Translations under genes and position numbers: made by a program
Assembly: GCA_944388995.1 (NCBI GenBank)
Contig: CALXKN010000002.1
Location: forward strand, 109,921-173,920
DNA length: 64,000 bases
Direction of reading: 5' to 3'
From: an uncultured Spirochaetota bacterium
Lineage (GTDB): Bacteria; Spirochaetota; Spirochaetia; JAFGXN01
In this document: piece after piece, positions 32,591 to 40,509 of the stretch
Position numbering within the stretch: position 1 is the first letter of the stretch
How the letters are laid out: every line of letters begins with the position of its first letter
Notes under the pieces: model-generated
Seen by the model: the letters and a program-made list of their open reading frames with translations, nothing else
Told to the model about the DNA's origin: nothing
Databases searched by the model: none

Positions 32591-33604
32591 ATGGGAACGC
32601 TTTTATCCGATTTGAAAAATCCCGACAAAAAACCGTTGCTGGCGGCGCCGTTGGCAGAGCTGTCGCATTTACCGTTACGGCTTTTAATCGAAGAATTCGG
32701 CGGCTGCGATTGGTATTTTACTGAAATGATTTCGGCGGGAGCGCTGCGGGCGGCTTCTCCTTATGAAGATTTTTATACAGCGGCCGGCTCGTTAGCGGAT
32801 CGGACGGTTTTTCAGTTGGCAGGCAGCGATCCCGATGCGTTTGCAGCTGCGGTTGAACGGCTGCTCGAAATTCCCGGAGCGGGAATCGACATCAATATGG
32901 GCTGCAGCGCTTTTACCGCGGTTCAAAAAGGGTGGGGAATCGAGTGGATGCGCGATCCGCGGCGGGCTGCCGACTTGATTGCCTATCTGCGGCCGTTAAT
33001 CAAAGATCGAACGCTGTCGGTGAAAATGCGTATCGGTTGGACAGCCGATGAAGGATTTTTCAAGGAGTTCGCCGCGGCGCTGGAATCGGCGGGTGTCGAT
33101 TTTTTGACGTTGAATCCTCAAATCAAAAAGGAGAGCCGCGGCCGCAGCGGCGATTGGAAGTGGGTAAAGCTTTTAAAGGAGACGGTTTCCGTTCCGGTTA
33201 TCGGCAACGGCAATATCATCGACAGTGAAACATTCGCCTTCCGCGCCGGGTTAAACGGGTTCCCCGGATTCGGCGCCGACGGCTTCATGATCGGACGCGG
33301 CGGCGTTGCTCGACCGTGGCTGTTTAAGCGGCTTTCCGATCTGCAAAACGGGGCGGCTGCCGGCTTTGAAGTTGACTTAACGGCGGTTTTTGACCGTTTT
33401 ACGGAACTGCTGCGTTTGTATCAGCCTCCGGAGTTTTACCCGTCGCGTTTGAGCCGTTTTCTCTTTTATTTTTGCGGAAATTTCCGTTTCGGGCACCGGC
33501 TTTTTTCCGAGGTAAAAAAAGCCGGACGAAACGGCAATGAGATGGAGGCGGCTGTGCGCGGGTATTTGAACCGTCATCCTGAAGAGCGTTTTTCTCGAAT
33601 TTAA
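32591..33604 (+). CDS. tRNA-dihydrouridine synthase family protein
   Basis: This is a 337-residue flavoprotein of the Dus family that reduces uridine in the tRNA D-loop with FMN and NADPH. Motifs are LAAPLAELSHLPLRLL (FMN-binding start), YFTEMISAGAL, VFQLAGSDPDAFAAA, DINMGCSAFTAVQKG with the catalytic Cys, SVKMRIGW, VPVIGNGNI and GFMIGRGGVARPWLF. Two departures from the usual pattern are visible: Ser instead of Pro after the catalytic Cys (GCS for GCP), and LNPQIKKESRGR where most Dus enzymes have an H-x-R-T strand. ATG 32591 is chosen because the promoter overlaps upstream in-frame starts (TTG 32552, ATG 32579). The subfamily (A/B/C) cannot be set by eye. Confidence 0.85.
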   Translation: MGTLLSDLKNPDKKPLLAAPLAELSHLPLRLLIEEFGGCDWYFTEMISAGALRAASPYEDFYTAAGSLADRTVFQLAGSDPDAFAAAVERLLEIPGAGIDINMGCSAFTAVQKGWGIEWMRDPRRAADLIAYLRPLIKDRTLSVKMRIGWTADEGFFKEFAAALESAGVDFLTLNPQIKKESRGRSGDWKWVKLLKETVSVPVIGNGNIIDSETFAFRAGLNGFPGFGADGFMIGRGGVARPWLFKRLSDLQNGAAAGFEVDLTAVFDRFTELLRLYQPPEFYPSRLSRFLFYFCGNFRFGHRLFSEVKKAGRNGNEMEAAVRGYLNRHPEERFSRI

Positions 33605-33613
33605 CCGAAACGC

Positions 33614-33642
33614 TTGCTTTTAAAAGGTAAAAGCGGTATCAT
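33614..33642 (+). promoter_or_regulatory. metG promoter, leaderless type
   Basis: TTGCTT (33614-33619), 17-base spacer, TATCAT (33637-33642), then GAATCC and the metG ATG at 33649. No SD; predicted start site at the ATG. Confidence 0.75.
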
Positions 33643-33648
33643 GAATCC

Positions 33649-35808
33649 ATGAAAAAACGACTGGTTACCTCCGCTTTGCCTTATGTGAACAACATTCCTC
33701 ACTTGGGGAATTTGATTCAGTGCCTTTCAGGCGATGTGTTTGCCCGATTCTGCCGCAGTTACGGTTATGAAACCCGCTTTATTTGCGGAACCGATGAATA
33801 CGGAACGGCGACTGAAACGAAGGCGGCAGCGGAAGGTGTTTCGCCGCGCGAGTTGTGCGACAAGTATCATGAAATCCATCGGCAAATTTACGATTGGTTT
33901 GAAATTCACTTCGATCACTTTGGACGAACCTCTTCTCCGAAACAGACCGAAATCGTTCAGCACATTTTTAAAAAAGTCGATGAGGCGGGTTATGTTGCCG
34001 AACGAACAACCACGCAGCTTTTTTGCGAACACTGCGATCGTTTTTTGGCAGACCGTTACGTTGGCGGAACTTGTCCGCACTGCGGTTATGAAGAGGCACG
34101 CGGCGATCAATGCGAAAAGTGCGGCAAACTTTTAGATCCGACCGATTTGATTTCTCCGAAGTGCGGCAGCTGCGGTTCTCAGCCGGTTTTGCGCGAAACG
34201 AAGCACCTCTATCTCGATTTGCCGAAAGCGCTGCCGCTGCTTGAGTCGTGGATGGAGAAGCGCAGCGTTGAAGGATTTTGGGCGAAAAACGCCTTGGCGA
34301 TGACGAAAGGATGGATTCGCGACGGTTTGAAAGAGCGCTGCATTACCCGCGATTTAAAATGGGGCATTCCTGTTCCGAAACCCGGTTACGAGAATAAAGT
34401 CTTTTACGTCTGGTTTGACGCTCCGATCGGATATGTTTCCATTACCGCTTCAAAATTCGACGATTGGAAGGAGTGGTGGTACGATCCCGACAACACAGAG
34501 CTCTATCAATTTATCGGAAAAGACAACATTCCGTTTCATACCGTGATTTTTCCGTCGTGTCAGTTGGCGACAGGCGAAAATTGGACAACGCTTTATCATA
34601 TGTCGTCAACGGAGTATCTCAATTACGAAAACGGAAAGTTTTCGAAGAGCAAAGGCACCGGCGTTTTCGGCGATCAGGCGAAAGAGACCGGTATTCCCGC
34701 CGACGTGTGGCGTTTTTACATTTTTTACAACCGCCCGGAAAAATCGGATGTTCAGTTTTTGTGGAGCGACTTTCGCGAACGAGTCAATTCTCAGCTGATC
34801 GGCAATTTCGGCAATCTGATTAACCGAACCGTCAGCTTCATCCGTCGTTTTTATGATGGAAATGTTCCCGAAGCGCCTGCAGACAAAGCGTTTTTGGCGG
34901 AAGAAAAAAAGATTCTCGATGAAATCACCCGCTGTTATGACCGCGCTGATTTAAGAGACGCATTTCGCGGTGTTTTTGAGTTGACTTCATTCGGAAATAA
35001 AGCGTTTCAGGACGGAGAACCGTGGCGTACTCGCAAAGAGGCGCCCGAAGAGGCGGCGCAGCTGATTCGTTCATTGATTAATCTGATTCACGATGCGGCG
35101 ATTGTTGCCGAACCGGTTTTGCCGGCAACGGCGGCGAAAATCGCAGAAATGTTGGGCGTTTCGGAATTAAAATGGGGAAATCTGCAGAAAAGCGATATTC
35201 GCACTGTCGGTGAGGCGAAAATTCTCTTTACGCCGCTGGAAGAAGAGCAAATCGATGAACTGAGAGTTCGTTACGGAGGCGCTCAAACGCCGCCGGCTGC
35301 CGTCATTCCCGATTCGCAGGCTCAAAAGTTTGCTGATGCGGTCAGATTGGCTGTCGGCCGTATCGAATCGATTGAAACGCATCCGAATGCGGATAAGCTC
35401 TATGTCGAGCAAATTGACTTGGGCAGCTTTGGCAAACGGCAGATTGTCTCCGGTCTGGCAGATTTTTATCGGAAAGAAGAGTTGGTCGGCAAAAAGGTCA
35501 TCGTTGCTGTCAATTTGAAACCGGCAAAGCTGCGCGGAGTTTTAAGCGAAGGGATGATTTTAGCTGCCGAATGCGGCGAAGGCGACGGAAAGCAAATTGA
35601 GGTTTTAAGTGTCGACGCGCCGGAAGGAACCGTTGTGGTTCCGGAAAACACCGCAGCCGCTGAACCGCCGCAAACCGTTAAAATCGACCGCTTTTTTGAA
35701 GTGCCGTTGACGGTCGAAGAGGGTGCCGTAAAAGTCGGCGGAGAGCGTTTGAAGGCAGATGCGGTTTTTGTTGAAACAGACCGAATCCGAAACGGTCGGG
35801 TTTGCTGA
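33649..35808 (+). CDS. metG: Methionyl-tRNA synthetase with C-terminal tRNA-binding domain
   Basis: This is a 719-residue class I synthetase. HIGH-type motif: PYVNNIPHLGNL near residue 13. The zinc knuckle region has paired CxxC motifs (CEHCDRFL, CPHCGYEE, CEKCGKLL, CGSCGSQ), i.e. two knuckles. The KMSKS-type motif is KFSKSKGTG around residue 330. A tRNA-binding (EMAP/Trbp111-like) domain follows from about residue 560, with AVGRIESIETHPNADKLYVEQID and KPAKLRGVLSEGMILAA. An extra ~50 residues after that domain (PENTAAAEPPQTVKID onward) are not typical. Predicted leaderless mRNA. Confidence 0.96.
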   Translation: MKKRLVTSALPYVNNIPHLGNLIQCLSGDVFARFCRSYGYETRFICGTDEYGTATETKAAAEGVSPRELCDKYHEIHRQIYDWFEIHFDHFGRTSSPKQTEIVQHIFKKVDEAGYVAERTTTQLFCEHCDRFLADRYVGGTCPHCGYEEARGDQCEKCGKLLDPTDLISPKCGSCGSQPVLRETKHLYLDLPKALPLLESWMEKRSVEGFWAKNALAMTKGWIRDGLKERCITRDLKWGIPVPKPGYENKVFYVWFDAPIGYVSITASKFDDWKEWWYDPDNTELYQFIGKDNIPFHTVIFPSCQLATGENWTTLYHMSSTEYLNYENGKFSKSKGTGVFGDQAKETGIPADVWRFYIFYNRPEKSDVQFLWSDFRERVNSQLIGNFGNLINRTVSFIRRFYDGNVPEAPADKAFLAEEKKILDEITRCYDRADLRDAFRGVFELTSFGNKAFQDGEPWRTRKEAPEEAAQLIRSLINLIHDAAIVAEPVLPATAAKIAEMLGVSELKWGNLQKSDIRTVGEAKILFTPLEEEQIDELRVRYGGAQTPPAAVIPDSQAQKFADAVRLAVGRIESIETHPNADKLYVEQIDLGSFGKRQIVSGLADFYRKEELVGKKVIVAVNLKPAKLRGVLSEGMILAAECGEGDGKQIEVLSVDAPEGTVVVPENTAAAEPPQTVKIDRFFEVPLTVEEGAVKVGGERLKADAVFVETDRIRNGRVC

Positions 35809-35809
35809 A

Positions 35810-36829
35810 ATGGACGGACGGAAAATCGAAGTCGAGACGGATTCGTTTCTGCAGACTCCGTTTTGGGCGGAGGTCAAAGCGGCGGAAGGGTGGCGGCCGT
35901 ATTTTTTTGATGAAGACGGCGGTCGAATTTTATTGTTGGTGCGAACGCTCCGCCGCGGATTGGCAGTCGGTTACGTTCCTTTCGGTTGGGGGCAGTCGGC
36001 AGTGACGCCGCAAAGCGCTGCCGAAAAAGGCCGTCGTTGGCAGAAGGAAACAGGAGAACCGCTTTTTCTCATCAAATGGGATTTTCCGCTTTACACGGTT
36101 TTTACAAAGGAAGAGGGAATTGATCCGCAGTTTGATTTTGGAATCGGTGCGCCGCTGAAAAAAGCGGTTGCTGACATTCAGCCGCCGGATACGACAATTC
36201 TTGATTTGACGAAAAGCGACGAAGAACTTTTCGCCGCCATGCATCGAAAAACCCGATATAACATCAAATACGCCGAAAAGTCGGGCGTCCGCATCCGGGA
36301 AGCATCTGCCGACGAGTTGCCGGCATGGTATAAACTTTATCAGATAACGGGCGTCCGCGACAAAATCGCAATTCACTCCGAAGAGTATTACCGTCGGATT
36401 TTGGAAAAAAGTGCGCCGCTTTCACAAAAAGATGAAAAGCCGTGCGTGAAACTTTATTTTGCCGAACATGAAGGCGATTTGCTGGCGGGAAACGTTGTTC
36501 TTTTTTATAAAAAACAGGCGCTTTATCTTTACGGTGCTTCGTCGAATGAAAAACGCAATCTGATGCCTGCCTATCTTTTGCAGCAGCACGCTATTCGAGC
36601 TGCCCGTGACGCCGGCTGCGCCGTTTATGACTTTTACGGCATTCCTCCGACAGAAGATCCGCACCATCCGATGCATGGACTTTACCGGTTTAAAACCGGT
36701 TTTGGAGGCGTTTTGATTCACCGCTGCGGAGTTTACGATGCCCCCGTGCGCCCGTTTGTGTATGCGTGTTTTCGAGCAGCAGAACGGATGAGGCAATTTT
36801 ACTTTAAAAAACTCAGAAAGCGATTTTAA
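35810..36829 (+). CDS. FemAB-family peptidoglycan bridge aminoacyltransferase-like protein
   Basis: This is a 339-residue GNAT-fold protein of the FemA/FemX/MurM type, which adds amino acids to the lipid II side chain using aminoacyl-tRNA. Visible features: FLQTPFWAEVKAAEGW at the N-terminus, ILDLTKSDEELFAAMHRKTRYNIKYAEKSGV (the conserved KxRYNIxxA segment), VKLYFAEHEGDLLAGNVVLFYKKQALYLYGASS, and YDFYGIPPTEDPHHPMHGLYRFKTGFGG. Similar proteins also act in lipid or peptide tailoring. Start ATG 35810 is one base after the metG stop; a longer frame from 35759 overlaps metG by 50 bases and cannot be excluded. Pairing with metG suggests shared expression and tRNA-related chemistry. Confidence 0.85.
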   Translation: MDGRKIEVETDSFLQTPFWAEVKAAEGWRPYFFDEDGGRILLLVRTLRRGLAVGYVPFGWGQSAVTPQSAAEKGRRWQKETGEPLFLIKWDFPLYTVFTKEEGIDPQFDFGIGAPLKKAVADIQPPDTTILDLTKSDEELFAAMHRKTRYNIKYAEKSGVRIREASADELPAWYKLYQITGVRDKIAIHSEEYYRRILEKSAPLSQKDEKPCVKLYFAEHEGDLLAGNVVLFYKKQALYLYGASSNEKRNLMPAYLLQQHAIRAARDAGCAVYDFYGIPPTEDPHHPMHGLYRFKTGFGGVLIHRCGVYDAPVRPFVYACFRAAERMRQFYFKKLRKRF

Positions 36830-37155
36830 TCGTGCGCGTAGTTTTTAATGCGTTCCTGAAGAGCGTTTCCCATGCGGTCGATCTCCTGCTCGAGTATGGA
36901 GTTGAAATCCCGATGAAACTGCGCCGCATTGAACGGCTTTTTATCGTCTTCATCAAGCAGAAGTTGATACGGCTTTACTTCAAGGGCGCCGGCGATCCGA
37001 ACAAGGGAATCGATTGACGGCAGGACTTTACAAGTTTCGATTCCCGCGATCATTCCCGTTGATAAATCGGTTTTTTCGGCGAGAGTCAGCTGCGACAGGT
37101 TCAATTCTTTTCTTCGTTGTCTGATATTTGAGCTGATAATTTCCGCTATCGTCAT
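36826..37155 (-). CDS. XRE-family helix-turn-helix regulator
   Basis: This is a 109-residue protein with an N-terminal HTH_XRE domain (IRQRRKELNLSQLTLAEKTDLSTGMIAGIETCKVLPSIDSLVRIAGAL, about residues 12-60) followed by a charged C-terminal half (DRMGNALQERIKNY). Such small proteins bind operators as dimers. Its target is unknown; the nearest candidates are its own promoter and the convergent metG-femAB side. It is preceded by a TAAAAT box 6 bases before the ATG with no SD. The stop overlaps the femAB-like stop by 4 bases. Confidence 0.9.
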   Translation of the reverse strand: MTIAEIISSNIRQRRKELNLSQLTLAEKTDLSTGMIAGIETCKVLPSIDSLVRIAGALEVKPYQLLLDEDDKKPFNAAQFHRDFNSILEQEIDRMGNALQERIKNYAHD

Positions 37156-37161
37156 ACAAGT

Positions 37162-37190
37162 ATTTTAAACGGAACGGAATAAAAATAAAA
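37162..37190 (-). promoter_or_regulatory. XRE gene promoter, leaderless type
   Basis: On the minus strand TAAAAT at 37167-37162, six bases before the ATG at 37155. The -35 at 17 bases spacing (TTTTAT, 37190-37185) is poor, so the site may need an activator. Confidence 0.5.
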
Positions 37191-37209
37191 TCGAGAGAAA
37201 AAGAGGTGT

Positions 37210-38520
37210 TTACTCAGTTAGAGTGAGAATTTCGGTATTGAATTGTCGTCCTCGGTCGAATTCGTTCATGAAGAGCTCAAAAGAAGCGGCTCCCGGCGAC
37301 AGCAGAAGGACTGACGGTTCCTGCGATTCGTTGGCGGCTCGAATGGCGTCGGCAAACGCTTCTTTCATCGATCGGAACGGTCCGGCGTAAGGTTTATTTT
37401 TTAAATCGGTCGTTGCCAACGCTTTTTCTGTTGCGCTTCCGTAGAGAAGTGAGATGTGTCTGACGTTTTCGGGAATTTTGCCGAACGGTCTTAGGTCAAG
37501 ATCTTTGTCGGTGCCGCCGGTAATCAGATAAATCGGCAAGTTGAAACTGCGGCATGCGGCAAGCATGGCATCCGGAATTGTGGCGGCGGTATCGTTGTAA
37601 AAAGTGATGTTTTTGAACGTCCCTCGGTTTTCAAGGCGGAAGGGCACTCCCGGAAAAGAGGCGGTCGCTTTTTTGACAAGATCGGGCAGGCAGCCGAAGC
37701 GAATGGCGATGAATGCGGCGGCGGCAATATTTTTCCGGGAATGGGCGCCGGGAACGGCAAGCGTTTTGGCGGTTACGGAGTCGTCGATTTGATCGGCAAA
37801 GATCGTTTCCGCTGCGGTTTCCTGCGCAAAACGCTTTCCGTAGTCGTCTGACGGCAGAATCAGCAGATCATCAGCCGTTTGATGACGGTAAATGAACCGT
37901 TTGTCATCAACATAATCTTCAAAGGAGTTGTATGCGTTTTGGTGGTCGCGAAGAATGTTGGTGATGACAGCCGCTTTCGGTTTCAGAAGAACCGTTTCGG
38001 TTGTCTCTTCGACGCCGCGAATGTCTGCCAACTGCCAAGACGAAAGTTCCAAAACAACAGGCGACTCAGGATTCCGTTCGGCTTCTTCAATAAACGTCAG
38101 CGGCGAAACGGTGATGTTTCCGCCGAGAAAGGGATTTTTTCCACACTCTTTCAGGATATGAGTCAGAGCGCCGGCTGTCGTTGATTTTCCTTTGCTGCCG
38201 GTGACGGCGATAATCGGATTGCGGCAGCGGCGGAGAAAAACGGTAATATCGGTTTCAACGCGGGCGGCCGCCTGTAAAAACGGCGAATCTTTTTTGACAG
38301 CGGGATTTTTGATAACGCAGTCGGCATTTTGAAAATCTTCGATACGGTGTTCGCCGAGAACATAACGGATGGGATACGGTTTTAACTGCTCCAATGTCGG
38401 AGCCAGAACGGTTTCGTCGCGCAAATCGGTAACAGTGACTTCGTCGCCCCGTTTTGCAAAATAGACGGCAGAGGCTAAGCCGCCGCCATTGAGGCCGAGC
38501 CCCATAACGGTTACTTTCAT
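37210..38520 (-). CDS. murD: UDP-N-acetylmuramoyl-L-alanine--D-glutamate ligase
   Basis: This is a 436-residue Mur ligase that adds D-Glu to UDP-MurNAc-L-Ala in peptidoglycan synthesis. The N-terminal Rossmann domain has MGLGLNGGGLASAVYFAKRG, the ATP loop is AVTGSKGKSTTAGAL, and the central part has ITNILRDHQNAYNSFEDYVDDK and a LPSDD/PGAHSRKNIAAA segment. The C-terminal domain has YLITGGTDKDLDLRPF and LLLSPGAASFELFMNEFDRGRQF, which is specific to MurD. Length is normal. It has its own promoter with no SD and a predicted leaderless start. Confidence 0.95.
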   Translation of the reverse strand: MKVTVMGLGLNGGGLASAVYFAKRGDEVTVTDLRDETVLAPTLEQLKPYPIRYVLGEHRIEDFQNADCVIKNPAVKKDSPFLQAAARVETDITVFLRRCRNPIIAVTGSKGKSTTAGALTHILKECGKNPFLGGNITVSPLTFIEEAERNPESPVVLELSSWQLADIRGVEETTETVLLKPKAAVITNILRDHQNAYNSFEDYVDDKRFIYRHQTADDLLILPSDDYGKRFAQETAAETIFADQIDDSVTAKTLAVPGAHSRKNIAAAAFIAIRFGCLPDLVKKATASFPGVPFRLENRGTFKNITFYNDTAATIPDAMLAACRSFNLPIYLITGGTDKDLDLRPFGKIPENVRHISLLYGSATEKALATTDLKNKPYAGPFRSMKEAFADAIRAANESQEPSVLLLSPGAASFELFMNEFDRGRQFNTEILTLTE

Positions 38521-38526
38521 AAACCG

Positions 38527-38555
38527 ATTGTGCTTTTATTGAAGAAAAAAGTCAA
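38527..38555 (-). promoter_or_regulatory. murD promoter, leaderless type
   Basis: On the minus strand TTGACT (38555-38550), 17-base spacer, CACAAT (38532-38527), then 6 bases (CGGTTT) to the murD ATG at 38520. No SD. It begins 4 bases after the stop of the upstream gene. Confidence 0.8.
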
Positions 38556-38559
38556 GAGT

Positions 38560-38997
38560 TCAGCGGAAAAGGCGGACGTAAGGAGGGTTTTCTCCATCGC
38601 AGACAGTTTCGGCGTAACACGGAACGGTTTTGATCCGGCGGCGGCTCAGATGAATGAGTTCTTCGGCGAGCGCCGCGTCCGGGGTTTCCGGCAGGGGGCC
38701 AAAATCCGTCTCGGCCGCCTGCAACGCTCCGGCGGCGGTCTTTCCGGTCTCCTGCGGCCGCGCGCATTCGGTCTCAAAACGGAGGATAAGGCGGCCGCCT
38801 CGGTTGACGGTTTCAATCAGCCGAAAAAATCCTTTGAACGGCGGCGGAGCGGTCGGCTTTTCCGGTAATCGGGCGACCGAAAGCCAAAACGGCGCTTGCA
38901 TTGCGGATAAATCGCCCGATTCGGCAAAGAGAGTGAAAGAAATTCGTTGAAGCTGCGCTTCCCAATACGGCGGCAGCGGCAGAACCAATTCGTACAC
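38560..38997 (-). CDS. Unknown 145-residue protein
   Basis: I do not recognise a family. The protein starts with GTG and has MYELVLPLPPYWEAQLQRISF at the N-terminus, a Pro-rich segment around residue 45-55, and a strand-like GGRLILRFETECAR region followed by PLPETPDAALAEELIHLSRR. No signal peptide. The gene lies between murD and rpmB and has its own divergent promoter region with rpmB. There is no SD; a TATTTT box ends 5 bases before the GTG. Confidence 0.65.
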   Translation of the reverse strand: MYELVLPLPPYWEAQLQRISFTLFAESGDLSAMQAPFWLSVARLPEKPTAPPPFKGFFRLIETVNRGGRLILRFETECARPQETGKTAAGALQAAETDFGPLPETPDAALAEELIHLSRRRIKTVPCYAETVCDGENPPYVRLFR

Positions 38998-39002
38998 GTT
39001 TT

Positions 39003-39077
39003 AAAATAACAAAAAGAACGGGAAAAAGCAATTTCTTCACGAATTCTCTTTACAAAAACTGTTTTTTTCGGTATAGT
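39003..39077. promoter_or_regulatory. Divergent promoter region for rpmB and the 145-residue gene
   Basis: Plus: TTTACA (39049-39054), 17-base spacer, TATAGT (39072-39077), with a ~35-base leader and SD for rpmB. Minus: TTGCTT (39031-39026), 17-base spacer, TATTTT (39008-39003), then 5 bases to the GTG at 38997, leaderless type. Confidence 0.65.
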
Positions 39078-39119
39078 TAAAAACAATTTACGATTCAAAA
39101 TAATATTCAGGTGGAAGAT

Positions 39120-39344
39120 ATGGCCAGAAGATGTGAAATTTGCGGAAAAGGAACCGTTTCGGGAAACAATGTCCCGCGGAAAGGTCAGCCTCGAAAGAAG
39201 GGCGGTGCCGGTCAGCATATCGGTGTTAAAACCAAACGGGTTTTCAAACCGAATTTGGTAAAGGTAACGGCAGACATTCAGGGTAAACCGCAGAAGATTA
39301 AAGTCTGCATGAAGTGTCTGAAAGCATGCATGAAAACTGAATAA
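39120..39344 (+). CDS. rpmB: Ribosomal protein L28
   Basis: This is a 74-residue L28 (ARRCEICGKGTVSGNNV, KKRVF-type KTKRVFKPNLVKV, then KVCMKCLKACMK). It keeps four zinc-ligand-type cysteines (CEIC near the start, CMKC near the end), so this is the Cys-plus form. ATG 39120 is chosen because the AGGTGG SD lies 5 bases before it; a GTG 9 bases upstream is within that SD. In Treponema pallidum rpmB also lies near the cheA operon, but here it is next to thiamine genes. A weak hairpin with a T-rich tail (39346-39367) follows. Confidence 0.96.
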   Translation: MARRCEICGKGTVSGNNVPRKGQPRKKGGAGQHIGVKTKRVFKPNLVKVTADIQGKPQKIKVCMKCLKACMKTE

Positions 39345-39345
39345 A

Positions 39346-39367
39346 CGACGTCTTTGGACGTTTCTTT
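39346..39367 (+). terminator. Candidate rpmB terminator
   Basis: Short stem ACGTC/GACGT (39348-39352 and 39357-39361) with TTTG loop and TTCTTTT tail, directly after the rpmB stop. Weak but well placed. Confidence 0.5.
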
Positions 39368-39385
39368 TCAGAAATCCGGTAAAAC

Positions 39386-39475
39386 GGAGAGCCGGGGGTG
39401 CCGCATTGCGGCTGAGAGGCGAAAGCCAACTCCTTGAACCTGAATCGGGTAATGCCGGCGAAGGGAAGGTTGAAT
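39386..39475 (+). ncRNA. TPP riboswitch (THI element)
   Basis: The leader of the thiamine operon shows the standard THI-box parts in order: GGGGGTGCC (39394-39402), CTGAGA (39412-39417), ACCTGA (39438-39443), GGGTAATGCCGGCGAAGGGAAGG (core at 39447-39469). Binding thiamine diphosphate would favour the terminator hairpin that follows at 39481 and stop transcription of thiSGHFEC. The layout is the classical transcription-attenuating type. Confidence 0.95.
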
Positions 39476-39480
39476 CAAAG

Positions 39481-39509
39481 CGCACCCGACAGGTGCGTTT
39501 TTTTTTTTT
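39481..39509 (+). terminator. Riboswitch-controlled terminator of the thi operon
   Basis: CGCACC/GGTGCG stem (39481-39486 and 39492-39497) followed by 12 T's. The SD of thiS (GGGAGG) starts 3 bases after the T run, so the terminator directly controls operon entry. Confidence 0.92.
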
Positions 39510-39521
39510 ACGGGAGGAAAA

Positions 39522-39722
39522 ATGACAATTTCGGTCAATGACGAGCCGTTCGAGCTGGAACGGGAGATGTCGGTGGAAGAGTTTGTTGCCGAAGAGCTGG
39601 AGTCGGATGACGGTTTGGTGGTATTGGTTAACGATGCTGTCGTTCCGAAGGAAAAGCGAAACGCGCTCATTTTAAAAGAAGGCGATTGTGTGGAAGTCGT
39701 CCGTTTTGTATCGGGAGGCTGA
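39522..39722 (+). CDS. thiS: Sulfur carrier protein ThiS
   Basis: This is a 66-residue ubiquitin-like protein (MTISVNDEPFELEREMSVEEFV, GLVVLVNDAVVPKEKRNALILKEGD) ending in the required Gly-Gly (FVSGG). The C-terminal glycine is adenylated by ThiF, thiocarboxylated, and delivers sulfur for the thiazole ring made by ThiG. An SD (GGGAGG) lies 4 bases before the ATG. First gene after the riboswitch. Confidence 0.95.
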   Translation: MTISVNDEPFELEREMSVEEFVAEELESDDGLVVLVNDAVVPKEKRNALILKEGDCVEVVRFVSGG

Positions 39723-39725
39723 GAT

Positions 39726-40508
39726 ATGGAAAAAGACGAACTGGTTTTGGGCGGAAAGGTTTTTACAAATCGTCTTTTTACCGGAACGGGGAAATTTGCC
39801 CGCAACGAAGATATTGCGCCGATGTTGGAGGTCAGCGGCTCCCAGATAGTAACGGTGGCGCTGCGCCGCATCGATTTCAAATTCCCGCAGGAAAACATTC
39901 TCAATTTTATACCGAAAAATGTCACGCTGCTGCCGAACACTTCGGGAGCACGCAACTGCGCCGAGGCGGTGAAGATTGCCCGCATTGCTCGGGAAGCCGG
40001 CTGCGGACGATTTATCAAAATCGAAATCATCAACGATTCAAAATATCTGTTGCCGGACAATGCCGAGACGGTAAAGGCGACGGAAATTCTGGCGAAGGAG
40101 GGATTTGTCGTTCTTCCTTACATGATGCCCGATTTTGTCTCTGCCAAACGGTTGGAAGAGGCGGGAGCGGCGGCAATCATGCCTCTTGGCTCGCCGATCG
40201 GCAGCAACCGCGGGCTTTTAACGCGGCCTTTCATTGAAATTCTGATTGAAAATACCGATTTGCCGGTGGTGGTCGACGCCGGCATCGGCCGTCCGTCGCA
40301 GGCGGCGGAGGCAATGGAGGCGGGAGCGGCTGCCTGTTTGGTCAACACAGCGATTTCGGCTGCCGATGACCCCGTGCGCATGGGGCGGGCGTTTTCTCTG
40401 GCGGTTGAGGCCGGCCGCACAGCGTTTTTGGCTAAACTCGCCGAAGAGTCCAAGTATGCGGTTGCCTCCAGTCCGTTGACCGGATTTTTGCGCGCAAAAG
40501 AGGTCTAA
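39726..40508 (+). CDS. thiG: Thiazole synthase ThiG
   Basis: This is a 260-residue TIM-barrel enzyme that builds the thiazole phosphate from deoxyxylulose phosphate, dehydroglycine and ThiS-thiocarboxylate. Signatures are RLFTGTGKF at the start, [64 protein letters not shown] and [30 protein letters not shown]. Length is normal. It lies 3 bases after thiS and 1 base before thiH. Confidence 0.96.
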   Translation: MEKDELVLGGKVFTNRLFTGTGKFARNEDIAPMLEVSGSQIVTVALRRIDFKFPQENILNFIPKNVTLLPNTSGARNCAEAVKIARIAREAGCGRFIKIEIINDSKYLLPDNAETVKATEILAKEGFVVLPYMMPDFVSAKRLEEAGAAAIMPLGSPIGSNRGLLTRPFIEILIENTDLPVVVDAGIGRPSQAAEAMEAGAAACLVNTAISAADDPVRMGRAFSLAVEAGRTAFLAKLAEESKYAVASSPLTGFLRAKEV

Positions 40509-40509
40509 A

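Noticed and set aside
39111..39119. GTG start three codons upstream of rpmB
   Set aside because: It lies inside the SD; L28 proteins begin at MARRCE-type residues.
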